Origin: Agreia sp. Leaf283
GTDB lineage: Bacteria; Actinomycetota; Actinomycetes; Actinomycetales; Microbacteriaceae
Reading direction: 5' to 3'
NCBI RefSeq assembly: GCF_001422485.1
Contig: NZ_LMNF01000001.1
Span: 1,091,050 to 1,155,049 of the forward strand
Length of the DNA stretch: 64,000 nucleotides
Shown: positions 1-8,329 of the stretch, piece by piece
Position numbering within the stretch: the stretch's first letter is position 1
Layout of the letters: every line of letters starts with the position of its first letter
Notes under the pieces: model-generated
What the model saw: the letters and a program-made list of their open reading frames with translations, nothing else
Databases searched by the model: none
Told to the model about the DNA's origin: nothing
Made by a program: the position numbers and the translations under genes

Positions 1-89
1 ACGGCAAGAAGGTTCCCGGCTGGGTCGACGTTCCCGCTTTCATCGTGGACTCGGCGAACGTGGCCGACTACCCGACCGGCATGCCGTAA
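1..89 (+). CDS. Sugar ABC transporter substrate-binding protein, C-terminal end only
   Basis: Only the last 28 codons are inside the window, read in the frame that starts at base 3 and ends with TAA at 87-89. The tail (GWVDVPAFIVDSANVADY) resembles the C-terminus of periplasmic binding proteins of the ribose/xylose type. The assignment rests mainly on context: the next two genes are a ribose-type ATPase and permease, and the binding protein commonly comes first in such operons. The ligand cannot be judged from this fragment. Confidence 0.55.
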   Translation, partial: GKKVPGWVDVPAFIVDSANVADYPTGMP

Positions 90-106
90 CCCACCCCCGA
101 GTCGGC

Positions 107-126
107 GGGCGCCCACCCGGGCGCCC
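107..126 (+). terminator. GC hairpin after the binding-protein gene
   Basis: GGGCGCCC at 107-114 and GGGCGCCC at 119-126 pair fully around an ACCC loop, 17 bases after the stop codon of the binding-protein gene. No T-tract follows. Its place between binding protein and ATPase suggests partial termination or protection of the upstream mRNA end, so that binding protein is made in excess. Strong hairpins occur in the same place after the other three binding-protein genes of the window. Confidence 0.55.
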
Positions 127-217
127 ACCGACATCCACTCTGTCGTCGCGCGCGACGAGACCCCACCCATCGCATTCCACCCGACGCACCAGACCCGACG
201 CACAGGAAGGTGAACCC

Positions 218-1732
218 ATGGCCGACACAGCCGAGCATCTGCTCGTGGTTCGCGACATCGCCAAGTCGTTCCCCGGAGTTCGCGCCCTCGACGGCGTGAG
301 CTTCACCCTCGAACGAGGAGAGATCCGCACGCTGGCCGGCGAGAACGGGGCGGGCAAGAGCACCCTCCTGGGCATCCTCGGCGGCGCGCTTCGGCCCGAC
401 CGCGGCTCGATCACCATCGACGGGGTGCGCCGCATGGAGTACACCTCGCGCCGCGCCCTCGCCGAGGGCGTGCGCATCGCCCAGCAGGAGCCGGCCATCG
501 TGCCGCAGCTGAGTGTCGAGCAGAACCTGCTGCTCGGCCTCAGCCGAAGGCAGCGCAGGGAGTCGTCCGACGACATCGAGCGAGCACTCAAAGACGTGGC
601 CCAGATGGGCTTCCCGATGGATGCGCGAACGCCGGTCTCGCGGCTCAGTCCCGCACAGCGGCACGCGCTCACGATCGCCCGGGCCTTCGCGTTCGGCGCG
701 AAGATCGTGGCCCTCGACGAGCCGACCACGAGCATGCTCGAGCACAACGTGGCCGAGGTGCTCTCGCGAGTGCGGGAGATCGCCCACGGCCGCGGGGTCG
801 GTGTGATCTACGTGTCGCACAAGATGCCCGAGGTCATGAGCGTCTCCGACACCGTGGTGGTGCTGCGCGACGGCAAGCCCGCCTTCGACCGGCCCATCAC
901 CGAGACGTCGTCGGACGACATCGTGCGGCGCATGGTCGGCCGCGAGCTGCTCTCATTCGAGCGGCAGCATCCCGTCGACGCGTCGGCGCCCGTGCACTTC
1001 GAGGCCACCGGCGTGAGCCATCCGACCGGCGTCGGCCCTCTCTCCATCTCGGTCAGAAAGGGCGAGGTCGTGGGCATCGCCGGCCTCGTCGGATCGGGCC
1101 GGACCGAATTCCTGCGGTCGATCATCCGGGCCGACGAGGGGTCGCGCAGCAGCGTGACGATCGGCGGCAAGCCGGTGAAGATCAGGTCGCCGCGCGACAG
1201 CCGCTCGGCCGGCATCGCGTTCATCCCCGAAGACCGCAAAGCCCAGGGGCTCGTGCTGCAGACGCCCGCCTTCGCCAACGTGGCCCTCACGGCCGACGGG
1301 CAGCTCAATGGCATCGGACCCTTCATCAGCACGAAGAAGCAGGTCGCCATGGCCGAGGCGATGGGCAAGCGTATGTCGCTGCGCCCCGCCAACGTGAGAC
1401 TCAACGCCCGGCAGTTCTCGGGGGGAAACCAGCAGAAGATCGTGATCGCCAAGTGGATCTGGCTCGGAGCCAGCGTCTACCTCTTCGACGAGCCCACCAA
1501 GGGAGTCGATGTGGGAGGCAAGGTCGAGATCTACGAACTCATCGACCAGCTGGCCTCCGAGGGCAACGCCGTGATCGTTGTCTCGAGCGACCTTCCCGAG
1601 ATCATCTCGATCAGCGATCGGGTGCTCGTGATGAAGGCCGGGCAGTTCGTCTCGGAGCACACCGGCGCCGACATCAACGAACACAGCATCGTGGCGAACG
1701 CCATGGGTGTGACAGCGAAAGGAACATCATGA
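218..1732 (+). CDS. Sugar ABC transporter ATP-binding protein (RbsA/MglA/XylG family)
   Basis: The 504-residue protein has two fused ATPase domains, the usual size and plan of CUT2 sugar importers. Domain 1 has Walker A GENGAGKST at residues 41-49, a signature reading RLSPAQRHALTIARA rather than LSGGQ, and Walker B IVALDEPTT. Domain 2 has a degenerate Walker A (LVGSGRTEF), a good signature (FSGGNQQKIVIAKW) and Walker B YLFDEPTKGVD. One intact and one degenerate site is normal for this family. It would work at the inner face of the membrane, powering import with the permease that follows. The start is ATG after AGGAAGG. Its stop overlaps the permease start by four bases. The imported sugar is unknown; a pentose or uronate-related sugar would suit the enzymes downstream. 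Confidence 0.93.
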   Translation: MADTAEHLLVVRDIAKSFPGVRALDGVSFTLERGEIRTLAGENGAGKSTLLGILGGALRPDRGSITIDGVRRMEYTSRRALAEGVRIAQQEPAIVPQLSVEQNLLLGLSRRQRRESSDDIERALKDVAQMGFPMDARTPVSRLSPAQRHALTIARAFAFGAKIVALDEPTTSMLEHNVAEVLSRVREIAHGRGVGVIYVSHKMPEVMSVSDTVVVLRDGKPAFDRPITETSSDDIVRRMVGRELLSFERQHPVDASAPVHFEATGVSHPTGVGPLSISVRKGEVVGIAGLVGSGRTEFLRSIIRADEGSRSSVTIGGKPVKIRSPRDSRSAGIAFIPEDRKAQGLVLQTPAFANVALTADGQLNGIGPFISTKKQVAMAEAMGKRMSLRPANVRLNARQFSGGNQQKIVIAKWIWLGASVYLFDEPTKGVDVGGKVEIYELIDQLASEGNAVIVVSSDLPEIISISDRVLVMKAGQFVSEHTGADINEHSIVANAMGVTAKGTS

Positions 1733-2772
1733 CCAGCGGCACCCCCGACGGAGTCGCCGTGCGACCCCGCAGGCAGATCAACTTCCAGGCGCTCGGCATC
1801 TACATCGCCGCGATCGTCCTGTTCATCGTTCTCGGCCTCCTCAACCCCAACTTCCTGACCGCGGGCAACCTGCGCGACGTCGCGGTGTCGGCGAGTGTGA
1901 ACGCCATCATCGGCATCGGCCTCACGTTCGTGATCATCACGGGCGGCATCGACCTGTCGGTGGGCGCGATCGCCAGCTTCGTGGGCATCGTCAGCGCCAC
2001 GCTCATGGTCAACGGAGGGGTGCCGCCCACCCTCGGCCTTCTGGCCGGCATCGTGCTGGGTCTGCTCTGCGGCGCGGTGAACGGGCTGCTGATCACCAAA
2101 CTGAGGCTCCCTCCGTTCATCGCCACGCTCGGAACGATGAGCGTCTTCCAGGGCTGCGCCTATGTGGCCACCAACGGCAAGCCGGTCTACGACGTGCCGA
2201 AGGAGTTCGTGCTGCTGCTGAACAGCTACGTGATCGGCATTCCCGTCGTCGTGATCGTCGTGGCGATCGTCGCCATCGGCGCGGGGCTGCTGCTGCGCAA
2301 GACGGTGTTCGGGCAGAACGTGATCGCGGTGGGCGGCAGCGAGGAGACCGCGTGGCTCTCCGGCGTTCGCGTGCACCGCGTCAAGATCGCCGTCTACTGC
2401 ATCGCCGGCGGGCTCTCCGCGCTCGGCGGTCTTGTGATCGTGGCCCGCATCAACGCCGCTCAACCGGATGCCGGTGCCCCGTACCAGCTCACAGCCATCG
2501 CGGCGGCCGTCATCGGCGGCGCCAACCTCATGGGAGGCGAGGGCCGCATCGCCGGCACGCTCGTCGGTGCCGTGATCCTCGGCGCCCTCACCAACGGTCT
2601 CGTGCTGCTGAACGTTCCGAGCTTCTACGAGCAGATCGTCACCGGCCTCGTCGTGCTCATCGCGGTGTCGCTCGACCAGGGCAGCAAGGGCTGGCCGATG
2701 CTCAAGCGCAGCAACAAGAAAGATCTCACGGCCGCGCCTCCGACGGCCTCGACCCCGGCCGTGCGCGCGTGA
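1729..2772 (+). CDS. Sugar ABC transporter permease (RbsC family)
   Basis: The 347-residue membrane protein has many hydrophobic segments from about residue 20 onward. It carries the RbsC-type stretches GLTFVIITGGIDLSVGAI and GGANLMGGEGRIAGTLVGA, typical of CUT2 permeases. The ATG at 1729 overlaps the ATPase stop as ATGA, which marks translational coupling and fixes the start. It forms the membrane channel for the preceding ATPase, probably as a dimer. The C-terminal tail after about residue 325 is polar and rich in Ala, Pro and Thr. Its stop overlaps the GTG of the next gene, so transporter and enzymes are one operon. Confidence 0.92.
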   Translation: MTSGTPDGVAVRPRRQINFQALGIYIAAIVLFIVLGLLNPNFLTAGNLRDVAVSASVNAIIGIGLTFVIITGGIDLSVGAIASFVGIVSATLMVNGGVPPTLGLLAGIVLGLLCGAVNGLLITKLRLPPFIATLGTMSVFQGCAYVATNGKPVYDVPKEFVLLLNSYVIGIPVVVIVVAIVAIGAGLLLRKTVFGQNVIAVGGSEETAWLSGVRVHRVKIAVYCIAGGLSALGGLVIVARINAAQPDAGAPYQLTAIAAAVIGGANLMGGEGRIAGTLVGAVILGALTNGLVLLNVPSFYEQIVTGLVVLIAVSLDQGSKGWPMLKRSNKKDLTAAPPTASTPAVRA

Positions 2773-3776
2773 CGGCCTCGGCCGCAACCGGAGCGCCTTC
2801 GCCCGGGCCGCTCGCGTCGCTCGACGGGGCCGCCGTTCTCGTGACCGGCGGCTCCGGCCTCATCGGACGTGCGGCCGTGGCGGCCCTCGTCTCTGAGGGC
2901 GCGCGGGTCACGGTCTTCGACCGGGCGGATGCGGCGGACGCCGGCCTGCCGGCGGCATCCATCACCGTCATCGGCGGCGACGTCACCGACCAGCCCTCCG
3001 TGCGTGCCGCGGTGCAGGGCATGGATGCCGTGGTGCACCTCGGCGGGTACGCGGGTCTGGGCATGGCCGACGCGGTCGAGACCTACCGGGTCAACACCGT
3101 CGGAACCTTCACCGTGCTGGCCGAAGCTGCGGCGGCCGGTGTGAGGAAGATCGTCTACGCGTCCAGCATCAACGCCAACGGATACCCGCTCGGAAGCGAC
3201 GAGGTGCTGCCGCCCGTCTTCCCCTACGACGAAGACGCCGCCCCGCACGTCTCCGACGAGTACTCGCTGTCGAAGCAGGCCGGAGAGCACGCCGCGCTGA
3301 TGGTCGCGGCGCGCTGGCACGCGTCGGTCACGGGCCTCCGCTTTCCGTTGGTGCGCGACATCACGGCCGACGGCGGCCGCACCTTCGGGGCGCATCTGCG
3401 CGCGGCCCTCGGCTCCGATCCGCGGAGGCAGGCTGCCGAGGGCTGGAGCTACCTCGACGTTTCGGATGCGGGGCGTTCGATCGTGGCGGCCCTGCTGCAC
3501 GAGACCCCGGCGGCCCCCGGAATCCTGGTCGCCGCGCCCCTGACCTATCTGACCACGCCGACCGAGGATGCGCTCGACCTGTTCGCCGCTTCCGTGGTGC
3601 GCCGCCCGATCGCCGGCCGTGGGGTGGGGCTCGAACTGCGCCGTTCGCGCGAGCTGCTCGGCTTCGAGGCCTCGGTGCTGCTCGACGAGGTCGCGCCCGA
3701 GCAGCTCGTCGACCTCGCATCGTTCGAGCCGTCGCGCGACCCTTCGCGCGACGGCTCGGGCGAAGGGTCGGCATGA
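2769..3776 (+). CDS. NAD-dependent epimerase/dehydratase family protein (extended SDR)
   Basis: The 335-residue protein has the Rossmann motif VTGGSGLIG near residue 25 and the catalytic YxxxK pair as YSLSK, preceded by YASSINANGY. These are hallmarks of extended SDRs such as GalE and uronate dehydrogenases. The start is a GTG overlapping the permease stop by four bases. It lies with a sugar transporter, a beta-hydroxyacid dehydrogenase and a lactonase-like hydrolase. A role as a sugar or uronate C1 dehydrogenase or an epimerase is plausible, but the substrate is inference. The C-terminus carries a short repetitive tail (SRDPSRDGSGEGS), one of several low-complexity gene ends in this region. 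Confidence 0.82.
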   Translation: MTASAATGAPSPGPLASLDGAAVLVTGGSGLIGRAAVAALVSEGARVTVFDRADAADAGLPAASITVIGGDVTDQPSVRAAVQGMDAVVHLGGYAGLGMADAVETYRVNTVGTFTVLAEAAAAGVRKIVYASSINANGYPLGSDEVLPPVFPYDEDAAPHVSDEYSLSKQAGEHAALMVAARWHASVTGLRFPLVRDITADGGRTFGAHLRAALGSDPRRQAAEGWSYLDVSDAGRSIVAALLHETPAAPGILVAAPLTYLTTPTEDALDLFAASVVRRPIAGRGVGLELRRSRELLGFEASVLLDEVAPEQLVDLASFEPSRDPSRDGSGEGSA

Positions 3777-4660
3777 GCGTCTCGCTGCTGGGACTCGGGC
3801 CGATGGGCGAGCCGATGGCGCGCAATCTGCTGGCCGGTCTCGGGTCGCTCACTGTGTGGAATCGCACCGCATCCAAGACCGACGGCCTCGAGGCGCTGGG
3901 CGCCGTTGTCGCCGCGACCCCGCGCGAGGCCGCGGCCGATGTGACCCTCACGGTGCTGCCCGATCTGCCGCAGCTGCGCGAGCTGCTCGACGGCCACGAC
4001 GGCCTGCTGGCCGGATGGGCCGAGCGCGGCATCGAGCATCCGATTCTCGTGGTGCACGGAACCGTCTCGCCCGTCGCCGTGGCCGACTTCGCCGCCGAGC
4101 TGGCCCGCGTGCACGGCGTGGCCGTGGTGGATGCGCCGCTGAGCGGGGGCACGGTCGGCGCGCACGACGGCACGCTCAGCATCATGGTCGGGGGAGACCC
4201 GTCGGTGCTGCCCATAGTGCTCCCGCTGTTCACCCATGTGGGCAGGACCGTGCGCGTGCTCGGCGGCAGTGGAGCCGGCGAGCTCGCGAAGGCGTGCAAC
4301 CAGATCGTCGTCGCCGGAGTCGTGAGCGCCGTGTCGGAGGCGATGCTGTTGGCGAGGTCGTCGGGACTCGACCTGGCCGTGCTGCGCGAACTGCTGCAGG
4401 GCGGCCTCGCCGCCACTGCGGTGCTGCGGCAGAAGGGTGACAACTGGATCGACGAGGACTTCGCCGCCGGAGGCAGTGCGAAGAACCAGCTGAAGGACCT
4501 GAGATTCATCGAGGAGGCGACGCGCGAGAGGGGACTCGCCCTGCCGGTGACCGCGGCGGTGACCGACCTTTTCCAGGAGATGATCGACGAGGGGCTCGGA
4601 GAGCTCGATCACACCGGGGTGTACCTCACGATCGAAGGGCGGGGAGCGCGCGATGACTGA
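3773..4660 (+). CDS. NAD(P)-dependent beta-hydroxyacid dehydrogenase (3-hydroxyisobutyrate dehydrogenase / tartronate semialdehyde reductase family)
   Basis: The 295-residue protein begins with the nucleotide-binding motif GLGPMGEPMARNLL. It continues with the substrate-binding stretch VDAPLSGGTVGAHDGTLSIM and the catalytic lysine region GAGELAKACNQIV, in the order expected for this family. It ends with the usual KDLRFIEEA and ALPVTAAV helices. Members oxidise or reduce small beta-hydroxyacids such as 3-hydroxyisobutyrate, tartronate semialdehyde or succinate semialdehyde. In a sugar-acid operon, reduction of a semialdehyde cleavage product is the simplest role. The start codon overlaps the previous stop (ATGA). 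Confidence 0.87.
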   Translation: MSVSLLGLGPMGEPMARNLLAGLGSLTVWNRTASKTDGLEALGAVVAATPREAAADVTLTVLPDLPQLRELLDGHDGLLAGWAERGIEHPILVVHGTVSPVAVADFAAELARVHGVAVVDAPLSGGTVGAHDGTLSIMVGGDPSVLPIVLPLFTHVGRTVRVLGGSGAGELAKACNQIVVAGVVSAVSEAMLLARSSGLDLAVLRELLQGGLAATAVLRQKGDNWIDEDFAAGGSAKNQLKDLRFIEEATRERGLALPVTAAVTDLFQEMIDEGLGELDHTGVYLTIEGRGARDD

Positions 4661-5603
4661 GCCGACGAATGGGCCGAAGACTGAGCTGACGAATGGGCCG
4701 ATGACGGAGCCCGCGTCCGGGCTGCAGATCGTGGATGCGCATCACCACCTCACGGATCTGAGCCGTTCGTACCCGTGGCTCGAGGGGCCGGTCGAACCGT
4801 TCCGTTATCACGGCGACGACCGCCCGCTGCGGCGATCGTACTCGCTCGACGACTACCTCGCCGACACCCGGGGGTACTCGCTCATCGGGTCGGTGCACAT
4901 CGAGAACGGCGCGGCGTCGCCGATCGACGAGACGCAGTGGATCGCCGACGTCGCGGCCGAGCGGGGCCTGCCGAGCGCGCATGTCGCGAAGGTGTCGCTG
5001 CTCGACTCGGATGCCCCGGCGCAGTTGCGCGCGCACGCCGGGTTCGGCATCGTGCGGGGCATCCGCGACATCCTGAACTGGCACCCCGACCCGGTGTACA
5101 CGCACCGCGACCGGGCCGACGTCATGGCCGACCCCGTGTGGCGAGCGAACTTCGCGCTGCTCGGCGAACTCGGTCTGTCATTCGACCTGCAGGTCTTTCC
5201 GTCGCAGCTGCTGGAGGCCGCGGAACTGGCGGCCGAACATCCGGAGGTGCGCATCGTTCTCGACCACGCGGGCATGCCGATCGGGCGCGACCGTACGTCG
5301 CGGTCGGAGTGGGCCGCGGGGATGCGGGCGCTCGCGGCGAGGGAGAACGTGGTGACCAAGGTGTCGGCGCTGGGAACGAACGACCACGACTGGACGAGGG
5401 AGTCGATCGCACCCTTCGTGCTCGAGACCATCGACATCTTCGGGCCGTCGCGCACGATGTTCGGCAGCAACTTTCCCGTCGACAGCCTGTACTCGGGTTT
5501 CGGTGAGCTGTTCGGCGCGTTCGACGAGCTGACAACCGGTCTGTCCCGCGAGGATCGGCACAAGCTGTTCGTGGGCACGGCGACGCGGGCGTACAGGCTC
5601 TGA
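4653..5603 (+). CDS. Amidohydrolase-2 family TIM-barrel hydrolase (sugar-lactonase-like, COG3618 type)
   Basis: The 316-residue protein has the metal-binding HxH strand as VDAHHHL, a later histidine in IVLDHAGMP, and an aspartate near the end in MFGSNFPVDS. This is the pattern of the L-fuconolactonase / 2-pyrone-4,6-dicarboxylate lactonase group. It probably opens a sugar-acid lactone made by the upstream dehydrogenase. It overlaps the previous gene by eight bases. The N-terminus contains an imperfect duplication, TEPTNGPKTE then TELTNGPMTE, before the conserved domain starts at about residue 24. The true start could be one of the later ATGs. It converges with the LacI gene 13 bases away. Confidence 0.8.
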   Translation: MTEPTNGPKTELTNGPMTEPASGLQIVDAHHHLTDLSRSYPWLEGPVEPFRYHGDDRPLRRSYSLDDYLADTRGYSLIGSVHIENGAASPIDETQWIADVAAERGLPSAHVAKVSLLDSDAPAQLRAHAGFGIVRGIRDILNWHPDPVYTHRDRADVMADPVWRANFALLGELGLSFDLQVFPSQLLEAAELAAEHPEVRIVLDHAGMPIGRDRTSRSEWAAGMRALAARENVVTKVSALGTNDHDWTRESIAPFVLETIDIFGPSRTMFGSNFPVDSLYSGFGELFGAFDELTTGLSREDRHKLFVGTATRAYRL

Positions 5604-5616
5604 GTGCGCGGCAGGC

Positions 5617-6621
5617 CTACGAAGCCGGCGCCGCCGTGGAGTCGCGCACGATCAGCTTCGAGGCCAGTCGCACCGTGGGACTCGCGACTTCTTCGCCCGC
5701 GGCGAGCTTGAGCAGCAGGCGCGTGGCCTCGGCCGCCATGCTCGACAGGGGCTGGCGCACCGTCGTGAGCTGCGGGCTGACCCACCGGCACAGGTCGACG
5801 TCGTCGAAGCCGACCACCGACAGATCTTCGGGGATGCGCAGCCCGCGCTCCCTGGCGGCGAGGTACACGCCGTAGGCCTGCTCGTCCGAGCCGCTGATGA
5901 TGGCGGTCGGCCTGTCGGTCAGGTCGAGCAGTTCACCGCCGAAGCGCTGGCCGCCCGCGATGAGCGAGTCGCCCTGGCGCACAAGGGAAGGGTCGGCTGC
6001 GATGCCTGCTCGCCCGAGGGCCGAGGTGTAGCCGTCGAGCCTGTCCTGGTGGCACTCGAGGGTGATGGGGCCGGTGATGAAGCCGATGCGGCGATGCCCC
6101 AGGGCGAGCAGATGCTCCGTGGCCTCGCGCCCGCCCACCCAGTCGGTGGCCGATACGGTGACGAACGACTCGGTGTCGGAGCCGATCGGGTCGATGGCGA
6201 CGACGGGAACCTGCAGGCGCGACAGTTCCCTTCTGGCCTGCGGTTCGAGCTCCGACACGACCAGCACCACGCCGTCGGTGCCCCGGGCCGAGATGCGCTC
6301 GATCCAGTCGGGCGATCCGGCCGGTCTGCCGTCGGTGGCGTTGAGAACCAGGTCGGCGCCGGCGCGCGCCGCCTCGGCCTGGGCGCCGCGCAGCAGCTCG
6401 GTGGCCCACTGCGTCTCGAGGCTCGAGATGACGAAGTCGATGAGCGGTGTGCCCCGCCGCGGTTTGCGGCGCGCGTAGCCCCGGTCTTCGAGCAGGCGCT
6501 CGATCTCTTCGCGCTTGGGCGCCGAGATGCCGGGCTTGCCATTCAGCACCCGCGACACGGTGGGGATCGACACCCCCGCCGCCTCGGCGATCTGGGCGAG
6601 GGTCGCTCCTGCTTCAGGCAT
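5617..6621 (-). CDS. LacI-family transcriptional repressor
   Basis: The 334-residue protein has an N-terminal helix-turn-helix and hinge (TLAQIAEAAGVSIPTVSRVLNG), then a periplasmic-binding-protein-like sugar-sensing domain to the end, the normal size for the family. The ATG at 6621 was chosen because the HTH begins eight residues later and AGGAGGGG precedes it. Longer open frame upstream lacks conserved sequence. It is divergent from the CUT1 transporter operon starting at 6853. The gap holds an inverted repeat with a TTGCGCA core, so it most likely represses that operon, and perhaps itself, until a sugar inducer binds. Control of the operon ending at 5603 is also possible. Confidence 0.93.
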   Translation of the reverse strand: MPEAGATLAQIAEAAGVSIPTVSRVLNGKPGISAPKREEIERLLEDRGYARRKPRRGTPLIDFVISSLETQWATELLRGAQAEAARAGADLVLNATDGRPAGSPDWIERISARGTDGVVLVVSELEPQARRELSRLQVPVVAIDPIGSDTESFVTVSATDWVGGREATEHLLALGHRRIGFITGPITLECHQDRLDGYTSALGRAGIAADPSLVRQGDSLIAGGQRFGGELLDLTDRPTAIISGSDEQAYGVYLAARERGLRIPEDLSVVGFDDVDLCRWVSPQLTTVRQPLSSMAAEATRLLLKLAAGEEVASPTVRLASKLIVRDSTAAPAS

Positions 6622-6721
6622 GGGCCCCTCCTCTCGACATGAACTCTCTCGATATGAATTTCGATCACATTTAGCCAACCCCGTTGACTCGTGAACTGCC
6701 CCCAGCCTACACTGCTGATTA

Positions 6722-6746
6722 CGCAACTTACGCAAAAGTTGCGCAG
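6722..6746. promoter_or_regulatory. Probable LacI-family operator
   Basis: CGCAACTT (6722-6729) and AAGTTGCG (6736-6743) form a perfect inverted repeat around ACGCAA. The right arm runs into TTGCGCAG, one base from the palindrome TTGCGCAA seen twice next to the other LacI gene at 49785. The site lies between the divergent LacI gene (start 6621) and the transporter operon (start 6853), where an operator is expected. The rest of this 231-base gap shows a good ribosome site AGAGGAG at 6841-6847 and nothing else I can name. Confidence 0.65.
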
Positions 6747-6852
6747 CAAGTTTCAGGTAAGTTCATTCGCAAAGCTCACGCACCCCCGCGTCAGAGTTGC
6801 GTACAGGTTCTACTGGCGATCCGCAGAGACGCGGAGACTAAGAGGAGAAACA

Positions 6853-8223
6853 GTGTCAAAGCAGACATTCGGATGGCGCCGCAGCAGCGCCATCGTCGTG
6901 GCCGGTCTGGCGGCCCTATCGCTCGTCGCCTGCTCGGGCGGCGGTGGCGGAAGCTCGGCCGACGCGGGCTCGGCGAGCGAAGGTTCGATCACCTGGTGGG
7001 GCTGGACCCCCGACAAGCCGCTGGCCGACAAGCTCATCGCCTCGTTCAACGAGGAGTACCCCGACATCGAGGTCGAGTTCGTCTCGAAGCCGATCGACAC
7101 CTACGACTCGGTTCTCGGCCCGGCGATCACCTCGTCTGACGGACCGGATGTCTTCAACGTCGCCCCGGGATCGGCCAACGGAGGCGTCAACACGTTCCAG
7201 GCCGGAGCCATCGACCTGGCCCCCGCGGTGGAGGAGGCCCTCGGGTCGGGCTGGAAAGACAAGCTGGCCGCATCCGGAGTCGACGGACTGAGCGTCGACG
7301 GCAAGGTCGTGGGCCTGTCGGCCGGCGCCGTCTACTCGGGCAGCGTGTGGATCAACAAGGACATCTTCGACAAGAACGGCCTCACGCCCCCGACCACCTA
7401 CGACGAGTGGGTGCAGGTCTGCCAGACGCTCGAGGCCGCCGGCCAGGGATGCTTCGTGCAGGGCGCGGGCCAGTGGGCGTTCGACATGGACACCTTCGAG
7501 GCGATCATGCAGAACATCGAGCCCGGTGCGTACGCCAAGGCGTCGCGCGGCGAGATGGACTACACCGACCCCGCCTTCGAGAAGGGCATGGACATCTGGA
7601 AGTCGATGTTCGACGACGGCATCATGCAGGAGGGCGCGATCGGGCTGCAGCAGTACCCCGACGCCAACAACGCATTCATGTCGCAGAAGTACGCCATGGT
7701 CATGATGGGCAGCTGGTACACGCAGTACACCGTGCGCGACTCGATGGTCGCCGCGATGGAGGCCGCCGGGGTCGCGAACCCCGAGCCGTTCACGATGATC
7801 CCGATCCAGTTCCCGGATGTCGCGGGAACAGGCAACACGGGTGAGATGTTCGGCGACGCCGACTACGGACTCGCGGTCAGCGCCAAGAGCGACCAGCAGG
7901 CGGCGGCCACGACCTTCGCGACCTGGCTGACGACATCCGAGGCCGGCCAGGGCGCCGTCGCCGACACGCTCAACGACATCCCGTCGCTGAACGGCGTGCA
8001 GCCCGAGTGGGACGGCATCGACCTGGTCAACCCGGATGCGCAGCTCGACGCGCTCAAGGAGTACACCGACATCGCCGGCAGTGCGACGGAACCGCGCTTC
8101 GCCTCGGTGAGCGCCGACCTGAACACCGCCTTCCGAGACGCCCTCATCGGCGTCGCCACCGGCGACCAGACCGCGAAGCAGGCCCTAGAGGCGCTGCAGG
8201 CCGTGGTCGACAAGCAGAAGTAG
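6853..8223 (+). CDS. ABC transporter extracellular sugar-binding lipoprotein (CUT1, family 1)
   Basis: The 456-residue precursor has a basic N-terminus, a hydrophobic segment and the lipobox LVAC at about residues 24-27 followed by a Gly/Ser linker, so it is a lipid-anchored binding protein. The mature part has family-1 traits: SITWWGWTPDKP at the start of the fold, VYSGSVWINKDIFDKNGLTPPTTYDEW and MMGSWY. The GTG at 6853 was chosen because AGAGGAG lies just upstream and because frames starting earlier put extra sequence before the signal peptide. It captures a sugar or oligosaccharide for the two permeases that follow. No ATPase is encoded nearby; CUT1 systems often share a distant MsmK-type ATPase. 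A xylan-derived oligosaccharide is suggested by the GH10 gene in the operon. Confidence 0.93.
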   Translation: MSKQTFGWRRSSAIVVAGLAALSLVACSGGGGGSSADAGSASEGSITWWGWTPDKPLADKLIASFNEEYPDIEVEFVSKPIDTYDSVLGPAITSSDGPDVFNVAPGSANGGVNTFQAGAIDLAPAVEEALGSGWKDKLAASGVDGLSVDGKVVGLSAGAVYSGSVWINKDIFDKNGLTPPTTYDEWVQVCQTLEAAGQGCFVQGAGQWAFDMDTFEAIMQNIEPGAYAKASRGEMDYTDPAFEKGMDIWKSMFDDGIMQEGAIGLQQYPDANNAFMSQKYAMVMMGSWYTQYTVRDSMVAAMEAAGVANPEPFTMIPIQFPDVAGTGNTGEMFGDADYGLAVSAKSDQQAAATTFATWLTTSEAGQGAVADTLNDIPSLNGVQPEWDGIDLVNPDAQLDALKEYTDIAGSATEPRFASVSADLNTAFRDALIGVATGDQTAKQALEALQAVVDKQK

Positions 8224-8239
8224 CGCACCACCTCGGGTT

Positions 8240-8267
8240 CTGCGGGCGGCCACCCGGCCGCCCGCAG
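8240..8267 (+). terminator. GC hairpin between binding protein and permease genes
   Basis: CTGCGGGCGGCC (8240-8251) and GGCCGCCCGCAG (8256-8267) form a perfect 12-bp stem with an ACCC loop, 17 bases after the binding-protein stop. There is no T-run. The placement suggests an intra-operon attenuator or mRNA 3'-end stabiliser that raises binding protein over permease. The loop matches that of the hairpin at 107-126. Confidence 0.6.
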
Positions 8268-8329
8268 GACTCACCGCATCACGCCTGAACACCCCCCTTC
8301 AAGCAAGCCCTTCAAGCAATGGAGCTGAC